Source: an uncultured Alistipes sp. (lineage in GTDB: Bacteria > Bacteroidota > Bacteroidia > Bacteroidales > Rikenellaceae). Taken from it: a stretch of 64,000 bases of DNA. The first letter of the stretch is position 1. Each line of letters starts with the position of its first letter. Positions 43,332 to 51,950 of the stretch are shown in pieces. Under the pieces are notes generated by a model. That model was given only the letters and a program-made list of their open reading frames with translations. It was not told the DNA's origin and did no database searches. A program made the translations under genes and the position numbers. Location: the NCBI GenBank assembly GCA_900541585.1, contig UQKD01000013.1, positions 1-64,000 on the forward strand. Reading direction: 5' to 3'.

Positions 43332-46232
43332 TTGTCGGCAAAGGTACGGAAAATTTTTGGGATTTTGGATAGAATTAGGGTAAAATATCTCTTGTCGGCG
43401 ACGGTGATTCTGCTGTTTGCCCAGATCGTACTGGGCGGCGGAGCGCCCCGCACGACCCGCAATCCCGCCCCCGGAGACACCGTTCCGGTCCCTTCCCGCG
43501 CCGACACGGTACGTCCCGACACGAGCGCCCGTCCGCCTTTCGCCGCCCCCTCGCGCCGCGGCGAGGCCCGGCGGCAGGCGCGCAAAGAGGTCCGGCGGCG
43601 CGAAGCCTTCAACGCCCTGTCGCAGGAGGAGAGGGATTCGCTCTTCTCGGCGCAGGTCGACTCGCTCGTGGCGCAGAAGGCCGATTCGCCGGGCGCAGCA
43701 CGGCCCGACTCGCTCGCCGCCGACACGCTCCGCCGCGATTCGGTGAAGACGCCGCGGCCCGCAGGGGCGTTCCTCGACGACCCGATCACGGGCAAGAACA
43801 CCGACTCGCTGGTCTACGACGTGCGCAACAAACTGGTCTACATCTACAACCAGGGCGACGTCACCTACCAGAACAGCAACCTCAAGGCCGACTACATGCG
43901 CATCGACATGGATTCGAAGATGGTCTACGCCTACGGCAAGCCCGACACGCTCGACGGCAAGGATATTGTCACCAAGCCCGAATTCACCGAGGGATCGGCC
44001 ACCTACCAGATGGACACGATCACCTACAACCTCGACTCGAAGAAGGCGAAGATCAAGGGCGTGGCCACGCAGCAGGGCGACGGCTGGCTGGTGGGCGGCA
44101 GCGTGAAGAAGATGCCCGACAACACGATCAACATCGAGCACGGCAAGTACACCACCTGCGACCATACGGACCACCCCCACTTCTACCTGGCGATGACCAA
44201 GGCGAAGGTCATCCCCGGCAAGAAGGTGATCACCGGCCCGGCCTACCTGGTGATGGAGGACGTGCCGATCTACTTCCTCGGCATCCCCGAGGGCTTCTTC
44301 CCGATCAACATGGGTCCCAAGTCGGGCCTGCTGATGCCCACCTACGGCGAGGAGTACTCCAAGGGCTTCTTCCTGCGCGACCTGGGCTATTACTTCACGC
44401 TGGGCGAATACGCCGACCTGGCGGTGCGCGGCGGCATCTACACGCTCGGGTCATGGGAGGCTTCGGCCGCGTCGCGCTACATCAAGCGCTACAAGTACAG
44501 CGGCAGTTTCAACATGCAGTATTCGAATGTCAAGACGGGCGAAAAGGGTGAGGACGACTACATCAAGCAGAGCAACTTCCGCATCCAGTGGACCCACTCG
44601 CAGGACCCCAAGGCCAACCCGGGTTCGACCTTCTCAGCCTCGGTGAACTTCGCCACGAGCGGCTACAGCCGTTATTCGGCCACGAACCTCAACGACATTC
44701 TCTCGACGCAGACCAACTCGACGGTCTCCTACTCGAAGAACTGGGCCGGAACGCCCTTCTCGCTGTCGGCGAACATGGCCATCTCGCAGAACTCGCAGAA
44801 CAAGACGATCTCCATCACGCTCCCCACGATGGTCTTCAACGTCTCGCGCTTCTACCCCTTCAAGCGCAAGGAGAAGCAGGGCAAGGACCGCTGGTACGAA
44901 AAGATCTCGATGCAGTACACGGGCAAGATGACCAACTCGGTGACCACCACCGAATCGGAGGTCTTCTCCAAGGAGACGCTCGAAAACATGAAGAACGGCA
45001 TCGAGCACTCGATTCCCGTTTCGGCGTCGTTCAACCTGTTCAACTACATCAACCTCTCGCCGTCGGTCAACTACAACGAGAAGTGGTATTTCAAGAAGGT
45101 CGAGTTCGAGTGGAACCCCGTCACCAACCAGACCGACACGCTGCCGACCAACTACGGTTTCTACCGCCTCTACAACTACAACTTCAGCGTTTCGGCCTCC
45201 ACGACGGTCTACGGCATGTACGACTTCACGAAGAAGAGCCGCGACCGCAAGATCCAGGCGATCCGCCACACGCTGACCCCCTCGATCGGCTTCTCCTACG
45301 CCCCGGACTTCAGCGACCCCAAATACGGCTATTACAAGACCCGCCAGACCGACTCCACGGGCCGCTTCACGACCTATTCGCCCTATGCGGTCAACGCCTA
45401 CGGCGTCCCCTCGTCGGGCCGCTCGATGTCGATGAACTTCTCGCTGTCGCAGAACCTCGAAATGAAGGTGCTCTCGAAGCGCGACACCTCGGGCGTAAAG
45501 AAGATCAAGCTGATCGACGAACTGCGCATCAGCGGTTCGTACAACTTCCTGGCCGACTCGATGGGGCTCTCGAACATCCCGGTCTCGTTCCGTACGACGC
45601 TGTTCAATAATTTCGGCATCAACCTCTCGCTGACGCTCGACCCCTACCGCGTCTCGCCCGAGGGCAAGCGCTACAACAAACTATTCTTCCCGGGCCGCGT
45701 CGTCTCGACGGGCTGGTCGTTCGGCTATACGTTCAAATCGCGCAGCGACCGGAGCGAGACGGCCATCAACGACATCACGTCGATCCCTCCGGAGTACCAG
45801 AATCCGTTCTACGACCCTTACGGGCAAATGGACCCCGTGCTGCGAAGGCAGTATATGGCGCAAAGCTACTACGACTTCTCGCTGCCGTGGAACTTCGGAT
45901 TCAACTACGCGGTCAACTACTCGATCTCATACACCAACAACGGCACGACGGGCTACCGGAAGAACGTCACCCAGACCGTCGGTTTCAACGGTTCGCTGAA
46001 CGTCACCCCCAAGACGGGCATCACCTTCCAGGGCGGCTACGACATCAAGGCCAACAAACTGACCACCTCATCGGTCTCGATCACACGCGACCTCCACTGC
46101 TGGCAGATGTCCTTTTCGTGGATTCCGTTCGGCTACCACCGTTCGTGGAGTTTCAACATCGGCGTCAAGGCCGCGTCGCTCTCCGACCTGAAATACGACA
46201 AGTCGCAGTCGATGTACGACAACATGTATTAG
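43332..46232 (+). CDS. lptD: LptD-like LPS-assembly outer-membrane protein
   Basis: This outer-membrane protein of about 966 residues inserts LPS in the outer leaflet. A signal-like helix KYLLSATVILLFAQIVLG is followed by a Pro/Asp/Arg-rich segment. The OstA/LptA-like beta domain starts near 160 (VYDVRNKLVYIYNQGDVTYQNSNLKADYMRID) and the rest is a beta-barrel rich in Tyr/Ser/Asn strands. No ATG lies upstream of the signal helix; the start must be TTG (43332 or 43365) or another non-ATG codon. The longest frame is given. It is divergent from the amidase gene and ends in a terminator shared with the nitroreductase. Confidence 0.88.
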   Translation: MSAKVRKIFGILDRIRVKYLLSATVILLFAQIVLGGGAPRTTRNPAPGDTVPVPSRADTVRPDTSARPPFAAPSRRGEARRQARKEVRRREAFNALSQEERDSLFSAQVDSLVAQKADSPGAARPDSLAADTLRRDSVKTPRPAGAFLDDPITGKNTDSLVYDVRNKLVYIYNQGDVTYQNSNLKADYMRIDMDSKMVYAYGKPDTLDGKDIVTKPEFTEGSATYQMDTITYNLDSKKAKIKGVATQQGDGWLVGGSVKKMPDNTINIEHGKYTTCDHTDHPHFYLAMTKAKVIPGKKVITGPAYLVMEDVPIYFLGIPEGFFPINMGPKSGLLMPTYGEEYSKGFFLRDLGYYFTLGEYADLAVRGGIYTLGSWEASAASRYIKRYKYSGSFNMQYSNVKTGEKGEDDYIKQSNFRIQWTHSQDPKANPGSTFSASVNFATSGYSRYSATNLNDILSTQTNSTVSYSKNWAGTPFSLSANMAISQNSQNKTISITLPTMVFNVSRFYPFKRKEKQGKDRWYEKISMQYTGKMTNSVTTTESEVFSKETLENMKNGIEHSIPVSASFNLFNYINLSPSVNYNEKWYFKKVEFEWNPVTNQTDTLPTNYGFYRLYNYNFSVSASTTVYGMYDFTKKSRDRKIQAIRHTLTPSIGFSYAPDFSDPKYGYYKTRQTDSTGRFTTYSPYAVNAYGVPSSGRSMSMNFSLSQNLEMKVLSKRDTSGVKKIKLIDELRISGSYNFLADSMGLSNIPVSFRTTLFNNFGINLSLTLDPYRVSPEGKRYNKLFFPGRVVSTGWSFGYTFKSRSDRSETAINDITSIPPEYQNPFYDPYGQMDPVLRRQYMAQSYYDFSLPWNFGFNYAVNYSISYTNNGTTGYRKNVTQTVGFNGSLNVTPKTGITFQGGYDIKANKLTTSSVSITRDLHCWQMSFSWIPFGYHRSWSFNIGVKAASLSDLKYDKSQSMYDNMY

Positions 46233-46256
46233 CACGCATACCCGTGTACCCACAAG

Positions 46257-46286
46257 AAAAGGCCCTGCATGTGCAGGGCCTTTTTT
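46257..46286. terminator. Bidirectional terminator between lptD and nitroreductase genes
   Basis: A perfect stem GGCCCTGCA / TGCAGGGCC (46261-46280, 2-nt gap) is flanked by AAAA and TTTTTT, so it can end transcripts from both directions. Confidence 0.9.
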
Positions 46287-46314
46287 CATCGGCAATAGCG
46301 AAGCGCCGAAACCG

Positions 46315-47178
46315 CTATTTGCGCGTCACTTCGGCCGGCGTGCGGTCGATGTAGTTGGGATAGCGGAACTGCGGCATTCCGAGGGCCATCACCGCACAGA
46401 TGCGGCGCCCCTCCAGCCCCAGCATCGCGGCCAGCTTCGCCTCCTTGTCCTGCCGGACGGCCGTCAGCACGAACCCCATGTATATCTGGCTCACACCCAG
46501 CGCCTCGGCCATCAGCGAAGCGTTTTCATAAGCCAGATTCCCGTCCTCCGCACCGAACCGATTCGCCTTCGGAGCATGGATGAACAGCAGGGCCGTCGCA
46601 CCGCGCAGCACGCGGTCGCGGCCCTCGGCATATTCGCGCCGCAGGCGTTCGAACACCGGGACGTAACGGTATATCCCCGGCGCGAGGCGGCTCAGCCACG
46701 GCCGCACGAGCGGATGCAGCAGCCGCTTTTCGAGCCTGCCGAAAATCCCGAGCGTATACTCCGTGACGGCGCGCAGCTGCGCCGCGTCGGTCACCAGCGT
46801 GTAGGCCAGCCGGCGGGCGTTGCTCGCCGTCGGGGCCCGGTCGGCCGCCGCAACGATGCGGTCCAGCATCTCCTGCGGTACGGGACGCGCCGAAAGCGCG
46901 CGGTTCGAACGCCGCACGGCCAGCAGCAGTTCCACCTGCTCGGGCGTGGGCATCGCGCCGTAATCCACCGCATGCACCCGCTCCGCCGGAAACTCCGCAT
47001 GGTTCACCGACCCCGTGGGGCAGGCAGCCACGCAATGCCCGCAAAGGATGCAATTCTCGGGTTTGTGCAGCGTCACACCGCCCCCGGCTTTCTCCTGCAC
47101 GAAAATCTGCGAAGGGCATACCTTCACACAGCGGCCGCAGCGGATGCAGCTCGAATCATTCACTCCGATCGTATTCAT
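46315..47178 (-). CDS. Ferredoxin-nitroreductase fusion protein
   Basis: This 287-residue protein has two N-terminal 4Fe-4S clusters (Cys11-14-17-21 and Cys43-46-49-53, both CxxCxxCxxxCP) followed by an FMN nitroreductase domain (about 75-287). FMN-contact elements include VRRSNRALS and APTASNARRLAYTLV. The last part (GLEGRRICAVMALGMPQFRYPNYIDR) is typical of anaerobe nitroreductases. It probably transfers electrons from ferredoxin-level donors to a small-molecule acceptor in the cytoplasm; the physiological substrate is unknown. The gene stands alone. Confidence 0.92.
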   Translation of the reverse strand: MNTIGVNDSSCIRCGRCVKVCPSQIFVQEKAGGGVTLHKPENCILCGHCVAACPTGSVNHAEFPAERVHAVDYGAMPTPEQVELLLAVRRSNRALSARPVPQEMLDRIVAAADRAPTASNARRLAYTLVTDAAQLRAVTEYTLGIFGRLEKRLLHPLVRPWLSRLAPGIYRYVPVFERLRREYAEGRDRVLRGATALLFIHAPKANRFGAEDGNLAYENASLMAEALGVSQIYMGFVLTAVRQDKEAKLAAMLGLEGRRICAVMALGMPQFRYPNYIDRTPAEVTRK

Positions 47179-47327
47179 AATTTTCCTATCTTTGATATCG
47201 TAACGGCACCTCTGTATAATATAAAACGACCGCCATGCATCCGGTCGTCATCCGCCCTTTCGGCGAACTGTCCGCCGGCGAATACCCCGAAGCAGGAATT
47301 CCACACGTCAGAATGCTCCTGCGCGGA

Positions 47328-47368
47328 TGAAAAAACAATCCGGCGGCAAGGTTCTCCCCGCCGCCGGA
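47328..47368 (-). terminator. Terminator of the MFS transporter gene
   Basis: A 9-bp stem TCCGGCGGC / GCCGCCGGA (47339-47368) is followed on the minus strand by a T-rich tract, 10 nt after the stop. Confidence 0.75.
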
Positions 47369-47378
47369 CCGTCAGTCA

Positions 47379-48623
47379 TCAATGTTTCACGCCCTCCATT
47401 TCGGCCGGGTCGTGCTTGTATTTGAAGACCACGGCGAAAACCACGGCCACCACGAGCGCATACCCCGCGAAGATGAACCACGAATCGGGCCAGTGAAAGG
47501 CGTCGACCACGGCGCCCGCGGCATACGAGCCGAAGAAGGCGCCGAAGCCGTTGGTCATGATCATGAAGACACCCTGCGCCGAGGAGCGGATTTCGCGGCT
47601 GGTCTCCTTCTCGACGAACAGCGAGCCGGAAATGTTGAAAAAGTCGAACGCCACGCCGTAGACGATCATCGAAAGCACGAGGAACGCCGCGCCCGACCCG
47701 GGATTTCCGATGCCGAAGAACCCGAAGCGCAGCACCCACGCCAGCATCGAGATCAGCATGACCTTCTTGATGCCGAAACGCCGGAGGAAGAAGGGAATCA
47801 GCAGGATGCAGAAGGTCTCGGACATCTGCGACAGCGACAGCAGGATCACCGAGTGCTTCACGATGGCCGAATCGGCATACTGGGGCATCGTTCCGAAGTT
47901 CTGAATGTAGCTGTCGCCGAAGGCGTTGGTGATCTGCAAAGCGGCGCCCAGCAGCATCGAGAAGACGAAGAAAATGGCCATCCGCTTCTCCTTGAAGAGC
48001 GCGAAGGCCCGCAGGCCCAGCGTATCGACCCACGACTGCTTCTGCGCGCTGCGCCCGACGGGACACCCCGGCAGCGAGAACGAATAGGCCGCCAGCACGA
48101 ACGACAGCAGGGCCGACACGTAGAGCTGCCACTCGGTGAGTTTGATCTGCACGCCCCCGATATGCGTCAGGTCGACGAACCACATGGCGGCGATGAACCC
48201 CACGGTTCCCCATACGCGGATGGGCGGGAAATGCTTCACGGTGTCGAGCCGGGCCAGGTCGAGGGCGTTGTAGGCCACGGAGTTCGACAGGGCGATGGTC
48301 GGCATGTAGAACATCACGCTCAGCAGCATGCAGCTGTACAGCGGGGCATAGTCCGTCTGCGAGGCCGCGGCGATGAGAAACGCGCCGCTGATGAAATGGC
48401 AGATGCCCAGCAGTTTCTGCGCCGGAATCCAGCGGTCGGCGATAATACCCATCACGGCGGGCATGAACAGCGAAGCGATTCCCATCGTCGCGAAGAAGCT
48501 GCCGATCTGCAATCCCGAGAAGTCGAGTCCGCCTCCCAGGTAGGCGCCCAGCGAAATAAGCCACGAGCCCCAGATCGCATACTGGAGGAAGTTCATGACG
48601 ATAAGCCGAAATTTAATTCCCAT
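47379..48623 (-). CDS. MFS transporter, nucleoside-permease (NupG/XapB) type
   Basis: This 414-residue inner-membrane protein has about 12 hydrophobic helices. The N-terminal MGIKFRLIVMNFLQYAIWGSWLISLGAYL and the SNSVAYNALDLARLDTVKHFPPIRVWGTVGFIAA segment are characteristic of the nucleoside:H+ symporter family within MFS. A TACATTTG box lies 60 nt upstream on the minus strand. It probably imports nucleosides; the substrate is inferred from family resemblance. Confidence 0.9.
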   Translation of the reverse strand: MGIKFRLIVMNFLQYAIWGSWLISLGAYLGGGLDFSGLQIGSFFATMGIASLFMPAVMGIIADRWIPAQKLLGICHFISGAFLIAAASQTDYAPLYSCMLLSVMFYMPTIALSNSVAYNALDLARLDTVKHFPPIRVWGTVGFIAAMWFVDLTHIGGVQIKLTEWQLYVSALLSFVLAAYSFSLPGCPVGRSAQKQSWVDTLGLRAFALFKEKRMAIFFVFSMLLGAALQITNAFGDSYIQNFGTMPQYADSAIVKHSVILLSLSQMSETFCILLIPFFLRRFGIKKVMLISMLAWVLRFGFFGIGNPGSGAAFLVLSMIVYGVAFDFFNISGSLFVEKETSREIRSSAQGVFMIMTNGFGAFFGSYAAGAVVDAFHWPDSWFIFAGYALVVAVVFAVVFKYKHDPAEMEGVKH

Positions 48624-48682
48624 AATTTTCTGATTTTGTGTAAATTTTAAGTTTCAAGCGGTTTTTCCAGCGTAGATTAAAA

Positions 48683-48690
48683 CAAATGTA
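48683..48690 (-). promoter_or_regulatory. -7 box of the MFS transporter gene
   Basis: TACATTTG on the minus strand matches TAnnTTTG, 60 nt before the ATG at 48623. It is close to, and divergent from, the tRNA-Gln promoter. Confidence 0.5.
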
Positions 48691-48712
48691 CGAAATTTTT
48701 TCCGGATTTTTC

Positions 48713-48743
48713 TTTGCATTTGCAAAATAAAGTTCTACTTTTG
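48713..48743 (+). promoter_or_regulatory. Promoter of tRNA-Gln
   Basis: TTTG (48713-48716), a 19-nt spacer and TACTTTTG (48736-48743) form a full consensus promoter, 16 nt before the tRNA 5' end. Confidence 0.85.
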
Positions 48744-48759
48744 CATCACCAAAATCTAT

Positions 48760-48830
48760 TGAGCTATGGTGTAACGGTAACACAACAGATTCTGGTCCTG
48801 TTATTCCAGGTTCGAATCCTGGTAGCTCAA
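48760..48830 (+). tRNA. tRNA-Gln (CTG)
   Basis: This is a 71-nt cloverleaf: acceptor TGAGCTA / TAGCTCA, D-stem GTGT / ACAC, anticodon arm ACAGA-TTCTGGT-CCTGT with anticodon CTG, T-arm CCAGG-TTCGAAT-CCTGG, discriminator A, no encoded CCA. The closing pair of the anticodon stem is an A-C mismatch. Confidence 0.93.
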
Positions 48831-48832
48831 CG

Positions 48833-48865
48833 AAGCCCCTGCATTCCCCGAATGCGGGGCTTTTC
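48833..48865 (+). terminator. Terminator of tRNA-Gln
   Basis: AGCCCC-T-GCATTC pairs with GAATGC-GGGGCT (one bulged T), followed by TTTT. It begins 3 nt after the tRNA. Confidence 0.8.
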
Positions 48866-49035
48866 CGTTTCTTGCCGGTACCCCCCCCCTCCCCGCTCCG
48901 AACGGGCCGCAGAATCCGCGGTTCTCCTCCGGACATTCCTTTCAAACGAAAAGCCAAGCCGAACAATCCTCTCCCCAAATCGGGACACGAAAAGCAACAT
49001 AAATGTTAAAAATCGATTATTTTTCAGGCAACCTA
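48866..49035. other. Gene-free region between tRNA-Gln and the next promoter
   Basis: It contains a C9 tract at 48881-48889 followed by T and four more C. Otherwise it turns AT-rich toward the promoter at 49036. No coding frame or structured element is convincing. Confidence 0.5.
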
Positions 49036-49067
49036 TTTGTCCGATAACAATATTTTGGTTACATTTG
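49036..49067 (+). promoter_or_regulatory. Consensus promoter of the phosphoesterase SusC/SusD operon
   Basis: TTTG (49036-49039), a 20-nt spacer and TACATTTG (49060-49067) match the Bacteroidetes consensus. The first gene of the operon starts 302 nt further, leaving a long leader. Confidence 0.85.
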
Positions 49068-49210
49068 CTTTCGGAAATGAATCTTTTCGAAACTCATTTC
49101 CGATAAAAACGATCAAAATTAGAGCCGTGAATTTACTTTACCGCCGATTATTCGATCACCAGCGTCCGGTTACGGCACGAGCCTACTCGTGCCGTGGAAA
49201 GCTTGTAATT

Positions 49211-49222
49211 CCCCCCCCCCCC
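49211..49222 (+). repeat. C12 homopolymer in the operon leader
   Basis: Twelve consecutive C bases lie between two strong hairpins in the leader. Tracts of this length can slip during replication, so the spacing between leader elements may vary between cells. Confidence 0.7.
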
Positions 49223-49271
49223 TCACCGCGCCGAATACCCGGAGTTAAGTAAACTGTCACCTCTCGCGATT

Positions 49272-49315
49272 AACGCGTGCATATTGCCGTATATGGCAAT
49301 ATGCACGCGTTTTTC
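49272..49315 (+). terminator. 17-bp perfect stem-loop with T tract before the operon
   Basis: AACGCGTGCATATTGCC pairs perfectly with its complement across a GTATAT loop and is followed by TTT. It has intrinsic-terminator form but stands after a promoter and before the first gene, so it would stop leader transcripts unless it is bypassed. Confidence 0.75.
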
Positions 49316-49368
49316 ATTGTGCCCGACCGACAGCCGACAACCTTTACCAAACCATAAAACGCGAAACT

Positions 49369-51891
49369 ATGACCCTAAATCTACGAGAATCTCTGAACTT
49401 CATCCTGAAGCCGGCGCTGTTGCTGGCCGGGTGTTTCTGCATGGCGTGCGGCAGCGGCGACAAGCATGTCGACGATCCCGACGGTCCCGACAATCCGGGC
49501 GGCGGCGATGAATACGAGGACATACAGGTAGTGGACGGCAAGGTTCGTTTCTATCTCCGCGAGGCGGAAAATTCCGTCCGCAAGGCCATGGGAGCCGGCG
49601 AACGGGCATGGAGCAAATCGCTCGTCTCGGTCAACGGAAAATCCTATGCGGTCGAAAGCGATGAAAGCGGCCGCTACTACGTCGAGGCGAACGCGTCGAG
49701 TTCCGGAACCTACAACGCCATCCTGACCAATTCAAGTTCCTCCGGCTGGTACGGCTCTTCGGCTTATGCCGATGTGAAGCTGCCCTACTCGCAGTTCTGG
49801 ACCGCCACGGCGGCATCGCTGCAATCATATCCCATGTACGGCTCCTACACCAAGGAGAACGGCAACAAGCTGGTGTTCGACGATGCCTTCGCCGTGCTGG
49901 ACGTGTCGCTGACCGGGTCGGCCCGAATCGCCTCGGTGAAGGTCGAGAACCTCGCCGAAAGCCCCGTAGCGGGCTTTGCCAATTTCCTGCCCTCGCGCGG
50001 CTACCTCTCGGTTACCGACGGTGTCGGTTTCGCCGTGCTGAACTGCACCGACAACGGCAAATGCGTGCCGCTGTCCAGCGGCACGCCGAAGCATTTCTAC
50101 GTGATGCTGGCTCCGGGCGACTATCCGTCGGGGCTGAAAATCACCGTTTCCGATTCGGAGCACCGCGCCATGGAGCACACGCTGTCGGCTGCGCAGCTGA
50201 CGGCGGGGAAGGCCACGTCCGTAGCGCTGAAATACGCCCCCGACGCCGACCTGGTGTTCTACGAGAGTTTCGACAATTTCGTCTGGGGCGGCAACATCAT
50301 GGGCGGCCAGGAGTCGACGGGATACGCCCCGACGGCCGAAACCATCACCCCCGATACGGGAACCGGACGCGACGGCTATGCGGACTCCTACGAGAAGGTC
50401 GCCTACAACAACCCCGGCTCGGCGTTCATCCAGTCGAACACGTGGGACGAGATCAGCGGCAAAACGGTCGGCACATCCCACCTGATGTCCGACTCGTACG
50501 TCGCGAGCCGCAATATCGCCGACTATACCTATATGTTCCGCTGCCAGGAATACCAGGGCTGCCTGGCCTGCGGCGCGGGGAACACGGGGCGGGGCATTTT
50601 CCAGACCGCAGCTCTGAAATCCATCGACGGCATCCGCTCCGTGAAAGTTTCATTCGATTTCTGCTACCAGTACGGCTCGACGGACCTCCTGCTGTTCCAG
50701 GTAGTGAACGGCGGCATGATCGCGTCGGCCTCCGTCGACGGCAAGAGCATCACCCTGACAGCCGACAATTCGGGCTACACGAGCGCCTCGGGGAGATACA
50801 TCGTCGAAAAGAGCCACGTAACGCTCCCGTCGAGCGAAGCGGCCGTCAAGAAGTGGCACACCGTGGAGGTCGTCGTAAACAACGCGACCGACGGCACGAT
50901 GCTCTACTGGGCCGGCAACGACGTGAGCAGCGGCGTGCACGGTTTTTACGTGGACAATATCGAGGTCCGCGCGCTCGGCGAGATGGGCCGCGGCTCCGAC
51001 AACCTGCGCGTGCTTTACTGGAACATCCAGAACGGCATGTGGTCCGACCAGGCGAACAATTACAACAATTTCGTCGCCTGGGTGAAGAAATACGATCCCG
51101 ACATCTGCGTATGGTGCGAATCGGCCACCATTTACAAGGACAATACGAATTCGGCGCAAGCCTCCTCCGCCCGGTTCCTGCCCGACGGCTGGTCCGCACT
51201 GGCGGCGCGTTACGGCCACGCCTACGCGGCCGTCGGCGGCTGGCGCGACAACTATCCGCAGACCGTCACGTCGAAATATCCGATCGAGACGCTGCTGAAA
51301 ATAACCGATTCGGACCAGGCGGGCAAACCCGTGTCCCACGGCGCCGCCATTCAGCAGGTCACCGTGAAGGGCCGGACGATAAACCTCGTGACGCTCCACA
51401 CCTGGCCGCAGGCCTACGCATACGGAGTCGGCTCGGCCGATCAGGCGGCGAGCGCCGCCAACAAGGAGGGCGACAAGTACCGCGAATTCGAGATCAAGTA
51501 CATCTGCGCGCAGACCGTCAACAATCCCGCATACGCCTCCCGTCAGGACTGGCTGATGATGGGCGACTTCAACTCGCGGTCGCGCGTCGACAACTGGTAC
51601 TACGGCTATCCCGAGAACGACACCCGGCTGCTGGTCCACAACCACATCCTGGACCATACCGACCTCAAGGACATCATCGCCGAACACTACCCGGGGAGCT
51701 TCATATCGTCGACTTACGGCAATGCCCGCATCGACTACATGTATGCGTCGCCCTCGATGTACGCCCGCGTGGTGAACGCACTGACCGTCATGGACAAGTG
51801 GACCACGGCGACCCAGAGTCCCTACGTATCCAATTTCTACGACCCGTCGGACCACCGCCCGATCCTGGTGGACTTCGAGTTGAAACAGTAG
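49369..51891 (+). CDS. Lipoprotein with EEP nuclease/phosphatase domain
   Basis: This 840-residue lipoprotein has an SPII-like signal (LLLAGC, Cys22; a second Cys-containing site CMAC follows) and an Asp/Gly-rich linker. There is an N-terminal beta domain (50-290) and a jelly-roll-like domain (about 295-540) ending HGFYVDNIEVRAL. The C-terminal endonuclease/exonuclease/phosphatase domain (545-840) has LRVLYWNIQNG, CVWCESATIY (Glu), TLHTWPQ (His), WLMMGDFNSRS (Asp near 733) and SDHRPILVDF. All usual EEP catalytic residues are visible. It is the first gene of the SusC/SusD operon and probably cleaves a phosphodiester or phosphate-bearing substrate outside the cell. DNA or RNA, phospholipid and phosphoglycan are all possible targets. 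Confidence 0.88.
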   Translation: MTLNLRESLNFILKPALLLAGCFCMACGSGDKHVDDPDGPDNPGGGDEYEDIQVVDGKVRFYLREAENSVRKAMGAGERAWSKSLVSVNGKSYAVESDESGRYYVEANASSSGTYNAILTNSSSSGWYGSSAYADVKLPYSQFWTATAASLQSYPMYGSYTKENGNKLVFDDAFAVLDVSLTGSARIASVKVENLAESPVAGFANFLPSRGYLSVTDGVGFAVLNCTDNGKCVPLSSGTPKHFYVMLAPGDYPSGLKITVSDSEHRAMEHTLSAAQLTAGKATSVALKYAPDADLVFYESFDNFVWGGNIMGGQESTGYAPTAETITPDTGTGRDGYADSYEKVAYNNPGSAFIQSNTWDEISGKTVGTSHLMSDSYVASRNIADYTYMFRCQEYQGCLACGAGNTGRGIFQTAALKSIDGIRSVKVSFDFCYQYGSTDLLLFQVVNGGMIASASVDGKSITLTADNSGYTSASGRYIVEKSHVTLPSSEAAVKKWHTVEVVVNNATDGTMLYWAGNDVSSGVHGFYVDNIEVRALGEMGRGSDNLRVLYWNIQNGMWSDQANNYNNFVAWVKKYDPDICVWCESATIYKDNTNSAQASSARFLPDGWSALAARYGHAYAAVGGWRDNYPQTVTSKYPIETLLKITDSDQAGKPVSHGAAIQQVTVKGRTINLVTLHTWPQAYAYGVGSADQAASAANKEGDKYREFEIKYICAQTVNNPAYASRQDWLMMGDFNSRSRVDNWYYGYPENDTRLLVHNHILDHTDLKDIIAEHYPGSFISSTYGNARIDYMYASPSMYARVVNALTVMDKWTTATQSPYVSNFYDPSDHRPILVDFELKQ

Positions 51892-51950
51892 GTTTCCCGT
51901 CGCTCAACCGACCCAAACAAATAAACCCAATCTTAACCTTTTTACCAATT

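Larger units (their letters stand above)
49072..49315 (+). promoter_or_regulatory. Structured 5' leader with poly-C tract and terminator-like hairpin (possible attenuator)
   Basis: Starting near the predicted +1, the leader has hairpin 1 CGGAAATGA / TCATTTCCG (49072-49102), which contains the start of a tiny frame MNLFETHFR-stop (ATG at 49078). Next comes hairpin 2, ACGGCACGAG / CTCGTGCCGT with a 4-nt loop (about 49172-49195), then a C12 tract (49211-49222). Hairpin 3 has a perfect 17-bp stem (49272-49288 with 49295-49311) running into TTTT. Hairpin 3 ends 58 nt before the operon ATG. Read as a whole it could be an attenuated leader or an independent small RNA that ends at hairpin 3. The function is inference. 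Confidence 0.6.

Noticed and set aside
47187..47194. Plus-strand TATCTTTG box upstream of the nitroreductase gene
   Set aside because: It faces away from the nitroreductase gene and no plus-strand gene follows; lone -7 matches occur by chance.
48881..48889. C9 tract as a phase-variation site
   Set aside because: It lies after the tRNA-Gln terminator and about 150 bp before the next promoter, with no gene or promoter element whose function it would change.
48613..48978. 121-residue minus-strand frame over tRNA-Gln
   Set aside because: It runs through a tRNA gene, its promoter and a terminator and has no protein features.
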